The position numbers were made by a program, and so were the translations under genes. From Planctomycetaceae bacterium (lineage in GTDB: Bacteria > Planctomycetota > Planctomycetia > Pirellulales > UBA1268), in NCBI GenBank assembly GCA_011523305.1, contig WTHB01000084.1, positions 1 to 36,415 of the forward strand: 36,415 nucleotides of DNA, given 5' to 3'. This document shows, one piece after another, positions 13,649 through 22,725 of this stretch (positions are counted from its first letter, which is position 1; the number at the start of each line of letters is the position of its first letter). The notes beneath the pieces were generated by a model. The model was given only the letters and a program-made list of their open reading frames with translations. It was not told where the DNA came from and did no database searches.

Positions 13649-15676
13649 TCACCGCTGTGCGGCAGCCTGCTCCGCGAAGGCGCGCTCGTCCTGCCACCGC
13701 CTGAGGACCTGCTCAGCAGCGGCACGGGCTGCCTCTGCGTCCGCAGTGGCCTGCGTCTCAGCCTTGATGATGCTGGCGCGAGCCGCAGTTGCTTTCGTGA
13801 CCTCGGCAGCAGCCCTCTGAACCGCCTGCGCGGACCGTTTCGTGGCCTCTGTGGCCTTGCCTAACTGAGCCTTCGCCTGTGTAACCGCCTCTGCATGGTG
13901 CTGCTCCGCCGCCACCGCCTGCTCTCCCCCGGCCTGCTGGGTTTCGGCAGGCTTCTCCGCAACATCACTCTCGTCGCCTGCACGAACGTTGCTCGCAGCC
14001 TGCTTAGCTTTCTCAGTCTGCAGGTTGGCTGCCGCAAGTTGCTGCTTTGCTTTCGAGACCTGCTGACGGGCCTGCTCAAGCTGTGCTTCTGCTTTTGCAC
14101 GTGCTGTCTCAGCAGCCGCATGGGCGGCCTGTGTACGGCTGACCTGCTCGTCCGCAGCGGCCCGCCGCACACGTTCTTTGGTGCGCTGTGCGTCGCAGGC
14201 TTGCCGCGCAGTGGCAAGTTGCCTGTCGGCCTCGGCAATCCGTGTTTCCAGGCTCGGCGGGTTGGCATCAATCACGCCCTGTTGTGAGGCATCCGTGAGG
14301 CTCCAGACGGTGATGGTCCCAGTCCAGTCACTCGCCACAATGCACTTCTGGCTGTCATTGACGGCAACCCTGATACCAATATCCGTCATCGCTCCCAGAT
14401 CACGTTTGAGTTTGCCATCGCCACCCCAGTGCTTCACTCGACGGTCCCGGCCAGTCGAGACGAGGCTGCCGTCCCGCAGCCACCGCACATCAGAAGTTCC
14501 TCCCGCATGTGCTGCCCACGACCGGACCTTTTTGCCCTGGTCGGCATCCCAAAGATGAATCGTGCCGTCTTCAGCAGCACTGGCCACCACCAGGCCATCC
14601 CCGCGCCAGGAGACCGCGGTAATGCCGCCGGTGTGCCCCTTCAGGACCGCCCACTCACGGGCCCCGAACGACTCCCAGAGAAACAGATTGCCCGCCCGGT
14701 CTCCAGTCGCAAGCAGCACACTGTCCGGAGAGAAGGCAACGCTCGTAATCCAGTCGGTGTGCTTGGTGATCGTGCTTTCTTCCTGACCGTTTTCGGTGGT
14801 CACCAACCGAACTACCTTGGCTGCCCCGCCGAGGGCAACCAGTCGCTGATCGGCGGAAAGATCGGCAGCCAGCACCTCGTCATACTCATCTCCCAGAGCC
14901 GCCAACCGTGTGCCACTGGCAACATCCCAGAGCACCACACGACCACGTTTAGCAGCAACGCCTCCTGCGGTAAGCAGGAGTCGCGCATTGCGAGAGAAAC
15001 GCAGCGTTTTGCAGTTCCCCTCGGGAAATGGCAGTACCCCCAGCAATTGCCGGGTTGTCGGACTGACAAGGAGCACCTGCTGCCGACCGCCAACAGCCAG
15101 CAGGTCACCGTGCGGCGAGGCATCCAGCCCCGTCACCGTTGTCGGCCGCAGACCGTGCGTCACCACCTGCAGCGGCAACCGGGGCGGCATCACCGGATCA
15201 CCCTGGGGTGTGACAATGGCCCCAGGGTCGAGGGCCAACTTTGTCACCGGCCCGGCGGCCACTGGCTTAGCTCCATCCCGCTCCACCAGCCCGCCGACAA
15301 TCCAGGCCTTGATGACCGCCAGCATGTCGTCCGAAATCCGATCGGCATTGGGCGGCATGACCGGCTCTGACTCATGGCTGGCCACCTGCCAGAGATACGA
15401 ACCATCGGGATCTCCCGAAGCGACCACCTCCCCAGAGTTTCCACCTGCCTGGAGTTGCTGGTAACTGGTCAGATCAAGTCCACCGGCCCGCTTGCCCGGG
15501 TTGTGGCAGCCGCAGCACTTCTCTCGAAAGATCGGCAACACCTGCTGCTCGTAGGTTGGTGGCTTCTCGGCAGCCAGCCCAGCCGGCACGCCCGTTGCCA
15601 CGGCGATTAGAAGCAGCCCCCCGCGGATCACTCCGCCGCCTCGATTTTTCCGTCCAAGTCGATGTGGCCGCAACAT
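13649..15676 (-). CDS. Exported cytochrome c-domain/WD40-repeat protein with C-terminal coiled coil
   Basis: The start at 15676 gives 675 residues with a Sec signal peptide (GGLLLIAVATGVPAGLAAE). It lies four bases from the upstream gene; the longer frame runs into that gene. A planctomycete-type cytochrome domain follows, with haem motif CCGCH (Cys54/57, His58) and the typical GGLDLTSYQQL and VMPPNADRIS. Then come about seven WD40-type repeats (roughly 165-475: VTSVAFSPDS-like, IHLWDADQGKK, ITVWSL), a beta-propeller. The last 180 residues are Ala/Lys/Gln/Glu-rich heptad-like helix resembling TolA-type stalks. It is the last gene of the four-gene leftward operon. The function is unknown: haem attachment, propeller-mediated binding and a long helical arm suggest an envelope-anchored redox or scaffold component. 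The combination is typical of Planctomycetes. Confidence 0.9.
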   Translation of the reverse strand: MLRPHRLGRKNRGGGVIRGGLLLIAVATGVPAGLAAEKPPTYEQQVLPIFREKCCGCHNPGKRAGGLDLTSYQQLQAGGNSGEVVASGDPDGSYLWQVASHESEPVMPPNADRISDDMLAVIKAWIVGGLVERDGAKPVAAGPVTKLALDPGAIVTPQGDPVMPPRLPLQVVTHGLRPTTVTGLDASPHGDLLAVGGRQQVLLVSPTTRQLLGVLPFPEGNCKTLRFSRNARLLLTAGGVAAKRGRVVLWDVASGTRLAALGDEYDEVLAADLSADQRLVALGGAAKVVRLVTTENGQEESTITKHTDWITSVAFSPDSVLLATGDRAGNLFLWESFGAREWAVLKGHTGGITAVSWRGDGLVVASAAEDGTIHLWDADQGKKVRSWAAHAGGTSDVRWLRDGSLVSTGRDRRVKHWGGDGKLKRDLGAMTDIGIRVAVNDSQKCIVASDWTGTITVWSLTDASQQGVIDANPPSLETRIAEADRQLATARQACDAQRTKERVRRAAADEQVSRTQAAHAAAETARAKAEAQLEQARQQVSKAKQQLAAANLQTEKAKQAASNVRAGDESDVAEKPAETQQAGGEQAVAAEQHHAEAVTQAKAQLGKATEATKRSAQAVQRAAAEVTKATAARASIIKAETQATADAEAARAAAEQVLRRWQDERAFAEQAAAQR

Positions 15677-15680
15677 TGGC

Positions 15681-18173
15681 TCAGTGATTGAAAATAAACT
15701 CAGGTGCATTGAGAAGGGCCCAGAAAATATCCTCGAACTGCTGCTGGCGATTCGACTGCCCTTGCACGCTGGCAAGGAGTTCAATCCGCTCCCGCTCCAG
15801 CGGCTTTCTGCCGTAGCAGCGGAGAATCATCCGATCGATGACCTGACTATCTGTCAGGCCTTCTTTGATCCAGCGACCGACCAGGTTGCCCTTGCGAATC
15901 CGCTCGTTGGCCACCTCGCCATTGAGTAGGTGCAGGGCCTGCGACAGGCTTGGATCCATGCTGATGGCACAAGAGCAGACATCTTCACGGGTCGCCCGAC
16001 CAAACGTCGTCAGGAAGTAATTCGTGGTGCGGCCATCGGCGACCTGCACCGCCCGCGCACCTTCCGGCAGGCCGGGAAACTTATTCGTGGTGTCCGTGAC
16101 CTGGGCGAGGGTGTCGAGCAGCACTTCAGCCCGAATCCGCCGAATCGCTGCATGAGAAAAGTTGGTCGTATCGAGCCGATTGCTGGCATTGGGCTCGCTC
16201 GAACGCTGATAGGTATTCGACCGGACAATCTCCTTGACCAAACCGCGGAAGTCCCAGCCTGACTTAACAAATCGTGCGGCCAGTTCATCAAGCAGCGGGC
16301 CGTTGACTGGCGGGTTACTCACCCGGAAGTCGTCGGGCTCATCGACGATGCCGCGGCCCAGAAAATGGGCCCAGACCAGATTGACGATCCGGCGAGCAAA
16401 GAACGGGTTGTCCGGCGCGACCATCCAGTCGGCCAGGGCCTCACGGCGGTCTTGCACACTCACCTGCGGAGCTTCGCCACCAAGAAACTTCGGCGGCACA
16501 TTTTGACCCGACACCGGATGCTTCATGGCCCCGCCACCTGAGTCGTAGACGATCGTCTCTCGCGGATCTTCGGCACGCTTCCGGCGGATCTGTGAAAAGA
16601 AACTCGCAAACCCGTAGTAGTCGTCCATTGTCCAGCGATCGAACGGGTGGTTATGACACTGGGCGCACTGAATCCGCATGCCGAGGAAGGCCTGAGCGAT
16701 ATTCTCAGTCAGCTTCAGCGTGTCCCGTTCCAACTGAAAATAATTCGTGGGCGGATTCTCAAACGTCCCGCCCGAGGCCACCACAAGGTCGCGAACCATC
16801 TGATCGATCGGCTGGTTGGCTGCAATTCGCCGGTCGAGCCACTTGTGGTAGAGCAAGGCACCCTTTGGGGCGACAAAAACACCCTGCGAGCGAATCTGGA
16901 GGATTTCCGCCCACTTCATTACCCATAGATCGACAAACTCTTTCCGAGCCAACAATTCGTCGATCACACGGGTTCGCTTGTCGGGTGACGTGTCCTCAAG
17001 AAACGCCTGCCGCTGCTCCGTCGTGGGGAGCAGGCCAACACAATCGAGAAACACTCGCCGCAGGAAGGTTTCGTCATCACAGACTGCAGAAGGTGTGATT
17101 CGCAGGCTTCGCAGTTTGGCATCGACCAGATCATCAACCCAAGTGTTGTCGTTGGCCTGAGGAAACTGGAAGGTGAGTCCGGTCGGGATCACCACCGTCG
17201 GCACCCCTTCGGTGATGGTGTCGTACCGGGCCATCAGAAAGGCCTCACCCCGCCGGCCACTCGTCACCTGTCCATCCGCCGAAACTGCAGCAGAACTGGC
17301 ATTCGTCGACGAGTACCAGACCAAGTCGGTCACATCGCGATCGGTGCCGTCTGCAAACCGAGCAACCGCCACCAGTTGCTGCGTTGCAGCCTCGCCCTCT
17401 AGCAGCGACTGTGGTGGATAGAGATCGAGGCCGGTCAACTCCGGTACGTTGGCGAGATCGGGATCGTCCTCGGCGCCGGCGGCGATCCAGTCAATCAGCC
17501 TGCGCGCCAAGTCACTTTCTGCGGCAAATCGTTTGCCGCCGGTGTGGGGCACCGCCCCAATCGCCTTCTGCACCAGCAGGCTGGCGAGCGGTTCACTGAG
17601 GTCGATTCTCCTCCCGGGCATCTCTCTGGTAATTCGCTGGTAGTCTCCAGCCGGATCAAACCCGAACAGCGACAGCCGAAAGCCATCTTTGCCCCGGGCC
17701 GCCCCGTGACAGCTGCCCATGTTGCAGCCGCCGCGGGCGAAAACCGGCATCACATCCAGCCGAAAGGAAAGTGGCGGCTTCGTGGTCGCGGACGCAATTC
17801 GCACAGGGACCTCGCCGGTCAGGCCGCGACACGTCACGGTCAGGCTCGTCACCCCGTCGGCACGCGGATGCAGGACGGGCACCGGACGCCCAGCTGCCGC
17901 ATCGGCAGCCTCCACGTGTACGAGCGTCGCATCCCCGACCGATACTGTTGCCTCGGCCGACAGATCGAGTGTCACGCCATCTGCCCGCTCACCTTGAACC
18001 ACGATCCGCTGGAGGTCTCGGGCTGAATCAAGTTGGACTGCCGGTGGAAACACCCGAAGTGCGACCACTGCCTCCGACGCAGTGTCAGCACGAGCACCAC
18101 TGCCGGCCAGGCAGAGCCCAGCCACGAGCACCAGGTGCCAGAGCCTGCGGCCTCGGTGATCATAACGAACCAT
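15681..18173 (-). CDS. DUF1549/DUF1553 (PSCyt2/PSD1) protein with Big_2-like domains
   Basis: An 830-residue exported protein of a family greatly expanded in Planctomycetes, with unknown biochemical role. Order of parts: Sec signal (1-29); a bacterial Ig-like domain (about 38-127); a region with CNMGSCH (150-156), a haem-like CX4CH variant; a second Ig-like domain (about 258-330); DUF1549 from WVDDLVDAKL (about 345) and containing a classical CAQCH haem motif (503-507) in the conserved CAQCHNHPFDRW context; then DUF1553 (NPFFARRIVNLVWAHFLGRG onward) to FNH at the C-terminus. GGAG lies seven bases before the ATG. One base separates it from the upstream gene and four from the downstream one, so translation is probably coupled. 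A periplasmic multidomain cytochrome-like or hydrolase partner of the DUF1501 protein is the usual guess, unproven. Confidence 0.93.
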   Translation of the reverse strand: MVRYDHRGRRLWHLVLVAGLCLAGSGARADTASEAVVALRVFPPAVQLDSARDLQRIVVQGERADGVTLDLSAEATVSVGDATLVHVEAADAAAGRPVPVLHPRADGVTSLTVTCRGLTGEVPVRIASATTKPPLSFRLDVMPVFARGGCNMGSCHGAARGKDGFRLSLFGFDPAGDYQRITREMPGRRIDLSEPLASLLVQKAIGAVPHTGGKRFAAESDLARRLIDWIAAGAEDDPDLANVPELTGLDLYPPQSLLEGEAATQQLVAVARFADGTDRDVTDLVWYSSTNASSAAVSADGQVTSGRRGEAFLMARYDTITEGVPTVVIPTGLTFQFPQANDNTWVDDLVDAKLRSLRITPSAVCDDETFLRRVFLDCVGLLPTTEQRQAFLEDTSPDKRTRVIDELLARKEFVDLWVMKWAEILQIRSQGVFVAPKGALLYHKWLDRRIAANQPIDQMVRDLVVASGGTFENPPTNYFQLERDTLKLTENIAQAFLGMRIQCAQCHNHPFDRWTMDDYYGFASFFSQIRRKRAEDPRETIVYDSGGGAMKHPVSGQNVPPKFLGGEAPQVSVQDRREALADWMVAPDNPFFARRIVNLVWAHFLGRGIVDEPDDFRVSNPPVNGPLLDELAARFVKSGWDFRGLVKEIVRSNTYQRSSEPNASNRLDTTNFSHAAIRRIRAEVLLDTLAQVTDTTNKFPGLPEGARAVQVADGRTTNYFLTTFGRATREDVCSCAISMDPSLSQALHLLNGEVANERIRKGNLVGRWIKEGLTDSQVIDRMILRCYGRKPLERERIELLASVQGQSNRQQQFEDIFWALLNAPEFIFNH

Positions 18174-18174
18174 G

Positions 18175-20724
18175 TCAGTTCTCCGGCTGTGACGCTACTG
18201 CCTTCTCGTTTGCAGTGACGAGCACCTGGGCCTGCTGCCGCAGCCGCTCCCGACGGCTGAGAGGCTTTGGCTGAGGCGGGCCAGCCGCCGGTTTTTTGAC
18301 CGGCTCGGCTTTCTTTACCGTGGCCGCTGCCGGCAGCGGTTTGTCGATCCGCAGCTCCCCAACCTTGACCGTGTGAATCACCGCGGCGTCACCCTGCGGC
18401 ACATGGAGTTCACAGATAATTGATCCATGCTTTCCTGGTGGCGCATCACCAGCCACGGTCACTGGAAACCGCACCTCCGTGTCGCCCTGAGCCACGGCCA
18501 CCTCCTTGGCCGTGCAATTCGCTGGCAGCCCCAGCAACATGGCCTTGGAAGCCACCGCAGCCGGTGCCGCAAACTTCCCTGTCAGGAGTACCTCCGTCCC
18601 TTGCTCAGCCGCAGCACGGTCAACAGCAAGTTGCAGCATTGGCTCGGTGATATCGAGCGTCACTGGGCGACTGGCCACCTGAAAAAAGGGCCTTGTCTTT
18701 GCACTTTCCCCTTTGGCGAGTACGGTCGCGCTGACTGTGACACCCCAACGACCAATGACCGCCTTTTCACTCGCATTGATTGGGTACACCACCTCGGTGA
18801 CATCGTTCGGAACATTCACCCCTGATGCAGCCCCAACCCCCGGTGGACGAAACGGAAAGGTAAGCCGAACGGCACCTTCAAAGCCTTCCTCCCGCGTCAC
18901 GCGGACCCTCAGGTCGAGTCGCCCCGACTGCACCAGTGGCACGGCAGGCTGCACCAATTCAATCTGGACTGGTACCGCCTCCACCACCGCCACCGGCAGG
19001 CGGTCACTGATACTCTGCCGCCAGCAGGTGCGATTGGGGTTCCCATGGACCAGCTCAGTTGGCTGCCGCACACCGCCGAGTGCATGGCGGGTTTCATCCT
19101 TGATCGCCTCGAGACTGATAGCGGCCATCGCAGCCCCCAACGGTGCATCTGGCTGCGCCTCGAAGACAACCAACGCAGAAGGCGCATTGCGGGGGAGCGG
19201 CGTAGCCGTAGCCTGAACGCCTGCAGGCAGATCGGTGACCTCTGGTAAAACGTCTTCCGACGTGTCTGTCCGCGTTGCATTCAAAAGAAGTGCCACGCGA
19301 TTGCCTCGGGGCACCTGGGCAATCAGGCCCAGCTGCGTCTTGGTTTGGGTCGGTGGCACGGCCACCGTCATCGCGGGCTCCACCTGAGTGACTTCCACCC
19401 ACCAGACGAATGCCTCGCCTCCGCGGCCTTGCTGGTCGTCAATCCGCACCAGAAACGAACCCTCCTTAGGAACCGTGACCGTCATCAGACTATCCGGCCC
19501 TCCACTATCGTCGTTCCCGGTGATCTTCTGCCGCTTGTCGTCATCACGATAGGCATTGAGGATAAGATCAATCGGAGATCCGAGCCGGCGTCCCCAGGCC
19601 CGCACCGAACATTTCGTGCCTGCCGCCGCTTCAAACCGCAGCCAGTCGACATCCCCCGGTTGCTGCAACTGCCCCCAGGCTGCCGTTGGTGTGGGGAGCA
19701 ATTGGCTCTCGTTGGCAATGTTATTGGGCTCGACCTCTCGAGTGACCGGCAGCGTGGTCAGTCGCAGCGGAACAGTCTCGGCGGCGGGGATGCCATCCCG
19801 AATGGCCGTCACGGCGCCCAGGCCTTCCAATGCCGTGGCCCGACGGCCCTCCTGTTTTGGCAGCGTGAGTGATGTTGTCCAGGGCCCATCACTGTCGCCA
19901 AGCCAGGTCAGGTCCAAGGTCGTACCCGCCTGCCCCCCGGGCGGCAGGGCCACCTGCGGCGTGGGAAACCGGCCAACGTGCAACAAGTAGACGCAGTTGT
20001 CATCGCCACGGTAGGCACTCTCCCGCACCCGCAGAAAATAGTCGCCGTCACGGTCAACGCGTGCCGAAAGCATGGCATCCTGCTGCACGAGTGAATGGTC
20101 GTCACACGAGGCAACCACAAAGCCCGCGGCATCAACCAGTTCAACCGCTGGATCAAATGGCGTGTGATTGAGCCGCACCCCGCAGAGGCTCGCAGCGATT
20201 TTCTCACCCTGCTTCAGGTGCACCCGGTAGGTGTCGACATCTTCTCGCCGGATCACGCCGGCAATGGTCTGGGTGTGCCCCCCAGCGAGCTCCACTCCTT
20301 CGGCCGCTTCAGCCGTGTCGTTGCGGGCTTTATTGCCCGTTTCAGTTTCTCCTTCAATCCGAATCGGACTGTCGATCACCGCGAACGTCCGCAGGTCCGA
20401 AAGGCCAGCAGGGCTTCGCAGCCGCACCCGGTGCGCCCCGAGCGGGCAGTCGCTTGGAATCCGCAGCCGCAGCGTGACGGTCTTTGCATCTAGCTGCTCA
20501 ATGGAAAGCTGCTCAATCAAGCCGTCTTCAAAAAACAACTCCTCGACGCTATCGAGCCGACTGCCAGTGATGGTGACCACACACTCGGTCCCTCGCTGGC
20601 CAGCTGGCGGCATGATCCTGCCAATCACAGGAGCCGCCAGGCTTGGTCGTGCCAAAAGCATGACAACAAATACCCACAGGAGCCGCCACCTTCTGTTACT
20701 GCCTTCTACCATGCTGTCGGTCAT
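18175..20724 (-). CDS. Exported protein with IPT/TIG-like and pre-peptidase C-terminal (PPC) domains
   Basis: About 849 residues if translation begins at ATG 20724, chosen because GGAGAG lies nine bases upstream; the frame also has starts at 20742 (GTG), 20733 and 20712. A signal peptide (WRLLWVFVVMLLARPSLAAP) leads into an IPT/TIG-type beta domain (VIGRIMPPAGQRGTECVVTITG). Two PPC-type beta-jelly-roll segments follow (VDTYRVHLKQGEKIAA and GDVDWLRFEAAAGTKCSVRA). The next several hundred residues look like further Ig-like beta structure. The C-terminal 50 residues are Lys/Pro-rich. No catalytic motif is visible: it appears to be a binding or structural envelope protein. It is the second gene of the leftward operon, 42 bases after the DUF1501 stop and one base before the DUF1549/DUF1553 gene. 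Confidence 0.85.
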   Translation of the reverse strand: MTDSMVEGSNRRWRLLWVFVVMLLARPSLAAPVIGRIMPPAGQRGTECVVTITGSRLDSVEELFFEDGLIEQLSIEQLDAKTVTLRLRIPSDCPLGAHRVRLRSPAGLSDLRTFAVIDSPIRIEGETETGNKARNDTAEAAEGVELAGGHTQTIAGVIRREDVDTYRVHLKQGEKIAASLCGVRLNHTPFDPAVELVDAAGFVVASCDDHSLVQQDAMLSARVDRDGDYFLRVRESAYRGDDNCVYLLHVGRFPTPQVALPPGGQAGTTLDLTWLGDSDGPWTTSLTLPKQEGRRATALEGLGAVTAIRDGIPAAETVPLRLTTLPVTREVEPNNIANESQLLPTPTAAWGQLQQPGDVDWLRFEAAAGTKCSVRAWGRRLGSPIDLILNAYRDDDKRQKITGNDDSGGPDSLMTVTVPKEGSFLVRIDDQQGRGGEAFVWWVEVTQVEPAMTVAVPPTQTKTQLGLIAQVPRGNRVALLLNATRTDTSEDVLPEVTDLPAGVQATATPLPRNAPSALVVFEAQPDAPLGAAMAAISLEAIKDETRHALGGVRQPTELVHGNPNRTCWRQSISDRLPVAVVEAVPVQIELVQPAVPLVQSGRLDLRVRVTREEGFEGAVRLTFPFRPPGVGAASGVNVPNDVTEVVYPINASEKAVIGRWGVTVSATVLAKGESAKTRPFFQVASRPVTLDITEPMLQLAVDRAAAEQGTEVLLTGKFAAPAAVASKAMLLGLPANCTAKEVAVAQGDTEVRFPVTVAGDAPPGKHGSIICELHVPQGDAAVIHTVKVGELRIDKPLPAAATVKKAEPVKKPAAGPPQPKPLSRRERLRQQAQVLVTANEKAVASQPEN

Positions 20725-20766
20725 TGTTTTCATCTCTCCCACTGCTGGAGCAACCGCGCGCCGAGC

Positions 20767-22113
20767 TCAGATGAGCAATTCCCGCCGGACCTTGCCACCG
20801 TCGACAATCTCCACGGGTCGGGCCCCCGGGGCCATCAGTTCTTTTTCCGCCACAATTCCCAGACAGTGGTAGACCGTTGCCGCAAGGTCTTCGATCGTCA
20901 CCGGGCTTTCGAACGGTTCGGCGGCAATCGCATCGGATGCCCCATGGATCAGCCCCCGCTTCATACCGCCACCAGCCATGACGACGCTGAAGACCTTGGG
21001 CCAGTGGTCCCGGCCCGAGTCTCGGTTGATTTTGGGTGTGCGGCCAAACTCACTCGAGACCATCACCAGAGTCGAGTCGAGCAGGCCTCGTTGATCGAGA
21101 TCATTGATCAGGGCTGAAAAAGCCTGATCAAATGGTGGAAGTTTCGCGTCGATGCCCTGCCGGATCCGCTGATGCATGTCCCACCCTTTGTTATCAAGGG
21201 TGACGAATCGCACGCCTGCCTCAACAAGTCGGCGAGCAAGTAGCATTCGCTGCCCAGGTTCAGTGCGACCATACGCATCACGAATTTTGTCGGGTTCGGA
21301 AGCGATATCAAATGCCGCCTGAGCTTCGGCTGAACTAACAAGATCGTAAGCTCGCTGATAAAAAGCATCCATTGCGATGAGGTCTTGCGAATCTTCAATT
21401 CGACCGAAATGCCGCCCGACGACTTCCCGCAGATGCTGCCGTGACTGAAAACGACTCGCGTTCACTCCGCCCGGCAGCGACAAATCACGGACCGTAAAGT
21501 TCTTTTTTGCTGGGTCAGCACCGAGCGTGAACGGACCAAAGGCACTTCCAAGGTAGCCGGCGTTTGCATCCGGAGCGGGCAGATTCGGCACGCAGACATA
21601 TGGCGGGAGGTTAGCTCGGGGCCCAAGTTCGTGGGAAACCACACTTCCCAGGCTTGGGTAGGTAATTGCTGGGCTTGGGCGATAGCCGGTAAACATGTTG
21701 TGGGTGCCCCGCTCATGGGCAGCTTCGCCGTGAGTCATGGAGCGGATCACCGTAATCTTGTCTGCGATTTTTGCTGTTCGCTTGAGGTGCTGGTTGAACC
21801 GAATCCCGGGCAAGACGGTGTCAATCGAACTCATCTCACCGCGATATTCCAGCGGTGAGTGTGGCTTCGGATCGAAGGTTTCCTGTTGGGCCCACCCCCC
21901 AGATAGCCAGATATGAATGACACTCTTGGCCGTGCCCTCAAAATGGGCGAACTGCTTTTGATCTGCCAGAGCGGCACGCTGAGTGAAAAAGGAGCCGAGC
22001 GTCAGCCCAAGCCCAGAGAGTGCCCCGACCTGAAGGAATTCCCGCCGGCCGGGCCGTGCCAACTGTCCGTGCCGTTTTTGATTTCGCATCACGACATGAT
22101 CCTCTTGGAACAT
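20767..22113 (-). CDS. Tat-exported DUF1501 protein (alkaline phosphatase/sulfatase-like fold)
   Basis: About 448 residues. ATG 22113 is preferred because GGAG lies seven to eight bases upstream; ATG 22089 is an alternative. Upstream in-frame codons lie in palindromic, clearly non-coding DNA. The N-terminus carries a twin-arginine motif (GRREFLQVG) and hydrophobic stretch. Family signatures are IHIWLSGGWAQQETFDPKP, THGEAAHERGTHNMFTGY, and SSEFGRTPKINRDSGRDHWP followed by VMAGGGMKRG. DUF1501 belongs to the alkaline phosphatase-like superfamily but its substrate is unknown. It heads the four-gene operon, and DUF1501 next to DUF1549/DUF1553 is the recurrent planctomycete arrangement. Base composition dips at about 21180-21500. 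Confidence 0.92.
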   Translation of the reverse strand: MFQEDHVVMRNQKRHGQLARPGRREFLQVGALSGLGLTLGSFFTQRAALADQKQFAHFEGTAKSVIHIWLSGGWAQQETFDPKPHSPLEYRGEMSSIDTVLPGIRFNQHLKRTAKIADKITVIRSMTHGEAAHERGTHNMFTGYRPSPAITYPSLGSVVSHELGPRANLPPYVCVPNLPAPDANAGYLGSAFGPFTLGADPAKKNFTVRDLSLPGGVNASRFQSRQHLREVVGRHFGRIEDSQDLIAMDAFYQRAYDLVSSAEAQAAFDIASEPDKIRDAYGRTEPGQRMLLARRLVEAGVRFVTLDNKGWDMHQRIRQGIDAKLPPFDQAFSALINDLDQRGLLDSTLVMVSSEFGRTPKINRDSGRDHWPKVFSVVMAGGGMKRGLIHGASDAIAAEPFESPVTIEDLAATVYHCLGIVAEKELMAPGARPVEIVDGGKVRRELLI

Positions 22114-22253
22114 CTTGGATCTCCACGCTTCATCCACGATATGCCCTCCATTGTGGCACCCTCGGTCTCCCCTATCAGCAGCTTCGTTTCTCGACACAAA
22201 AATTATCGTCACCTGAGACTCACTTAGTGGCAACAATGTTTCCGAGGCCAGTC

Positions 22254-22284
22254 CCCTTATTACCCCCCCTCTGGGGCATAAGGG
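22254..22284. repeat. Palindromic element in the DUF1501/SpoIIAA-like intergenic region
   Basis: CCCTTAT (22254-22260) and ATAAGGG (22278-22284) form a perfect 7-bp stem, with C-rich and GGGG tracts inside that can pair further. It lies between divergent genes, so it is not a terminator for either. It may be a leader structure or a repetitive extragenic palindrome. Nothing else firm is seen in 22114-22361 except a small palindrome TGAGACTCA (22214-22222) and the ribosome site AGGAGA (22349-22354). Confidence 0.5.
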
Positions 22285-22361
22285 AAGGGAGCCACGCTGG
22301 CACGAGCAGGTACGAAATCTGGCGAAACCCACGACTTTTCCCACGCACAGGAGACGACATC

Positions 22362-22721
22362 ATGGCGGCAACCATCACCCCATCAGAAGACGGCCAGGTG
22401 CTTGAGATTGAGGTCACCGGCACCCTGACCCGGCAAGACTACGACGTCTTTGTGCCGGTTATTGAGACGCAGATGCGGCAGGGCAAAGTCAAACTGCTGG
22501 TGTCGATGCGGGATTTCACCGGCTGGGAAATCGGAGCACTCTGGGAAGACATCAAATTTGACATCAAGCACTTCCGGGACATCGAGCGGCTCGCTTTGGT
22601 TGGCGACAAAAAGTGGGAGGAAGGCATGGCCTGGTTTTGCAAACCGTTTACGACGGCGACAATCGCCTACTTCGACCAAAGCCAGATCGAAACCGCCCGC
22701 TCGTGGATTCGGGGAGCGTAG
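22362..22721 (+). CDS. SpoIIAA-like (STAS/CRAL-TRIO-fold) small protein
   Basis: A 119-residue protein of the SpoIIAA-like family, whose fold resembles anti-sigma-factor antagonists and lipid-binding CRAL-TRIO domains. Members are widespread in bacteria but poorly characterised. Visible signatures are LEIEVTGTLTRQDYDVFVPVIE near the N-terminus, KLLVSMRDFTGWEIGALWEDIKFDIKHF in the middle, and IERLALVGDKKWEEGMAWFCKPF followed by the terminal IETARSWI. The start is fixed by AGGAGA eight to ten bases upstream of the ATG at 22362. It converges on uvrC with four bases between stops. No anti-sigma factor or kinase gene lies nearby, so classic sigma-factor switching is not supported by context. Confidence 0.88.
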   Translation: MAATITPSEDGQVLEIEVTGTLTRQDYDVFVPVIETQMRQGKVKLLVSMRDFTGWEIGALWEDIKFDIKHFRDIERLALVGDKKWEEGMAWFCKPFTTATIAYFDQSQIETARSWIRGA

Positions 22722-22725
22722 CCGT

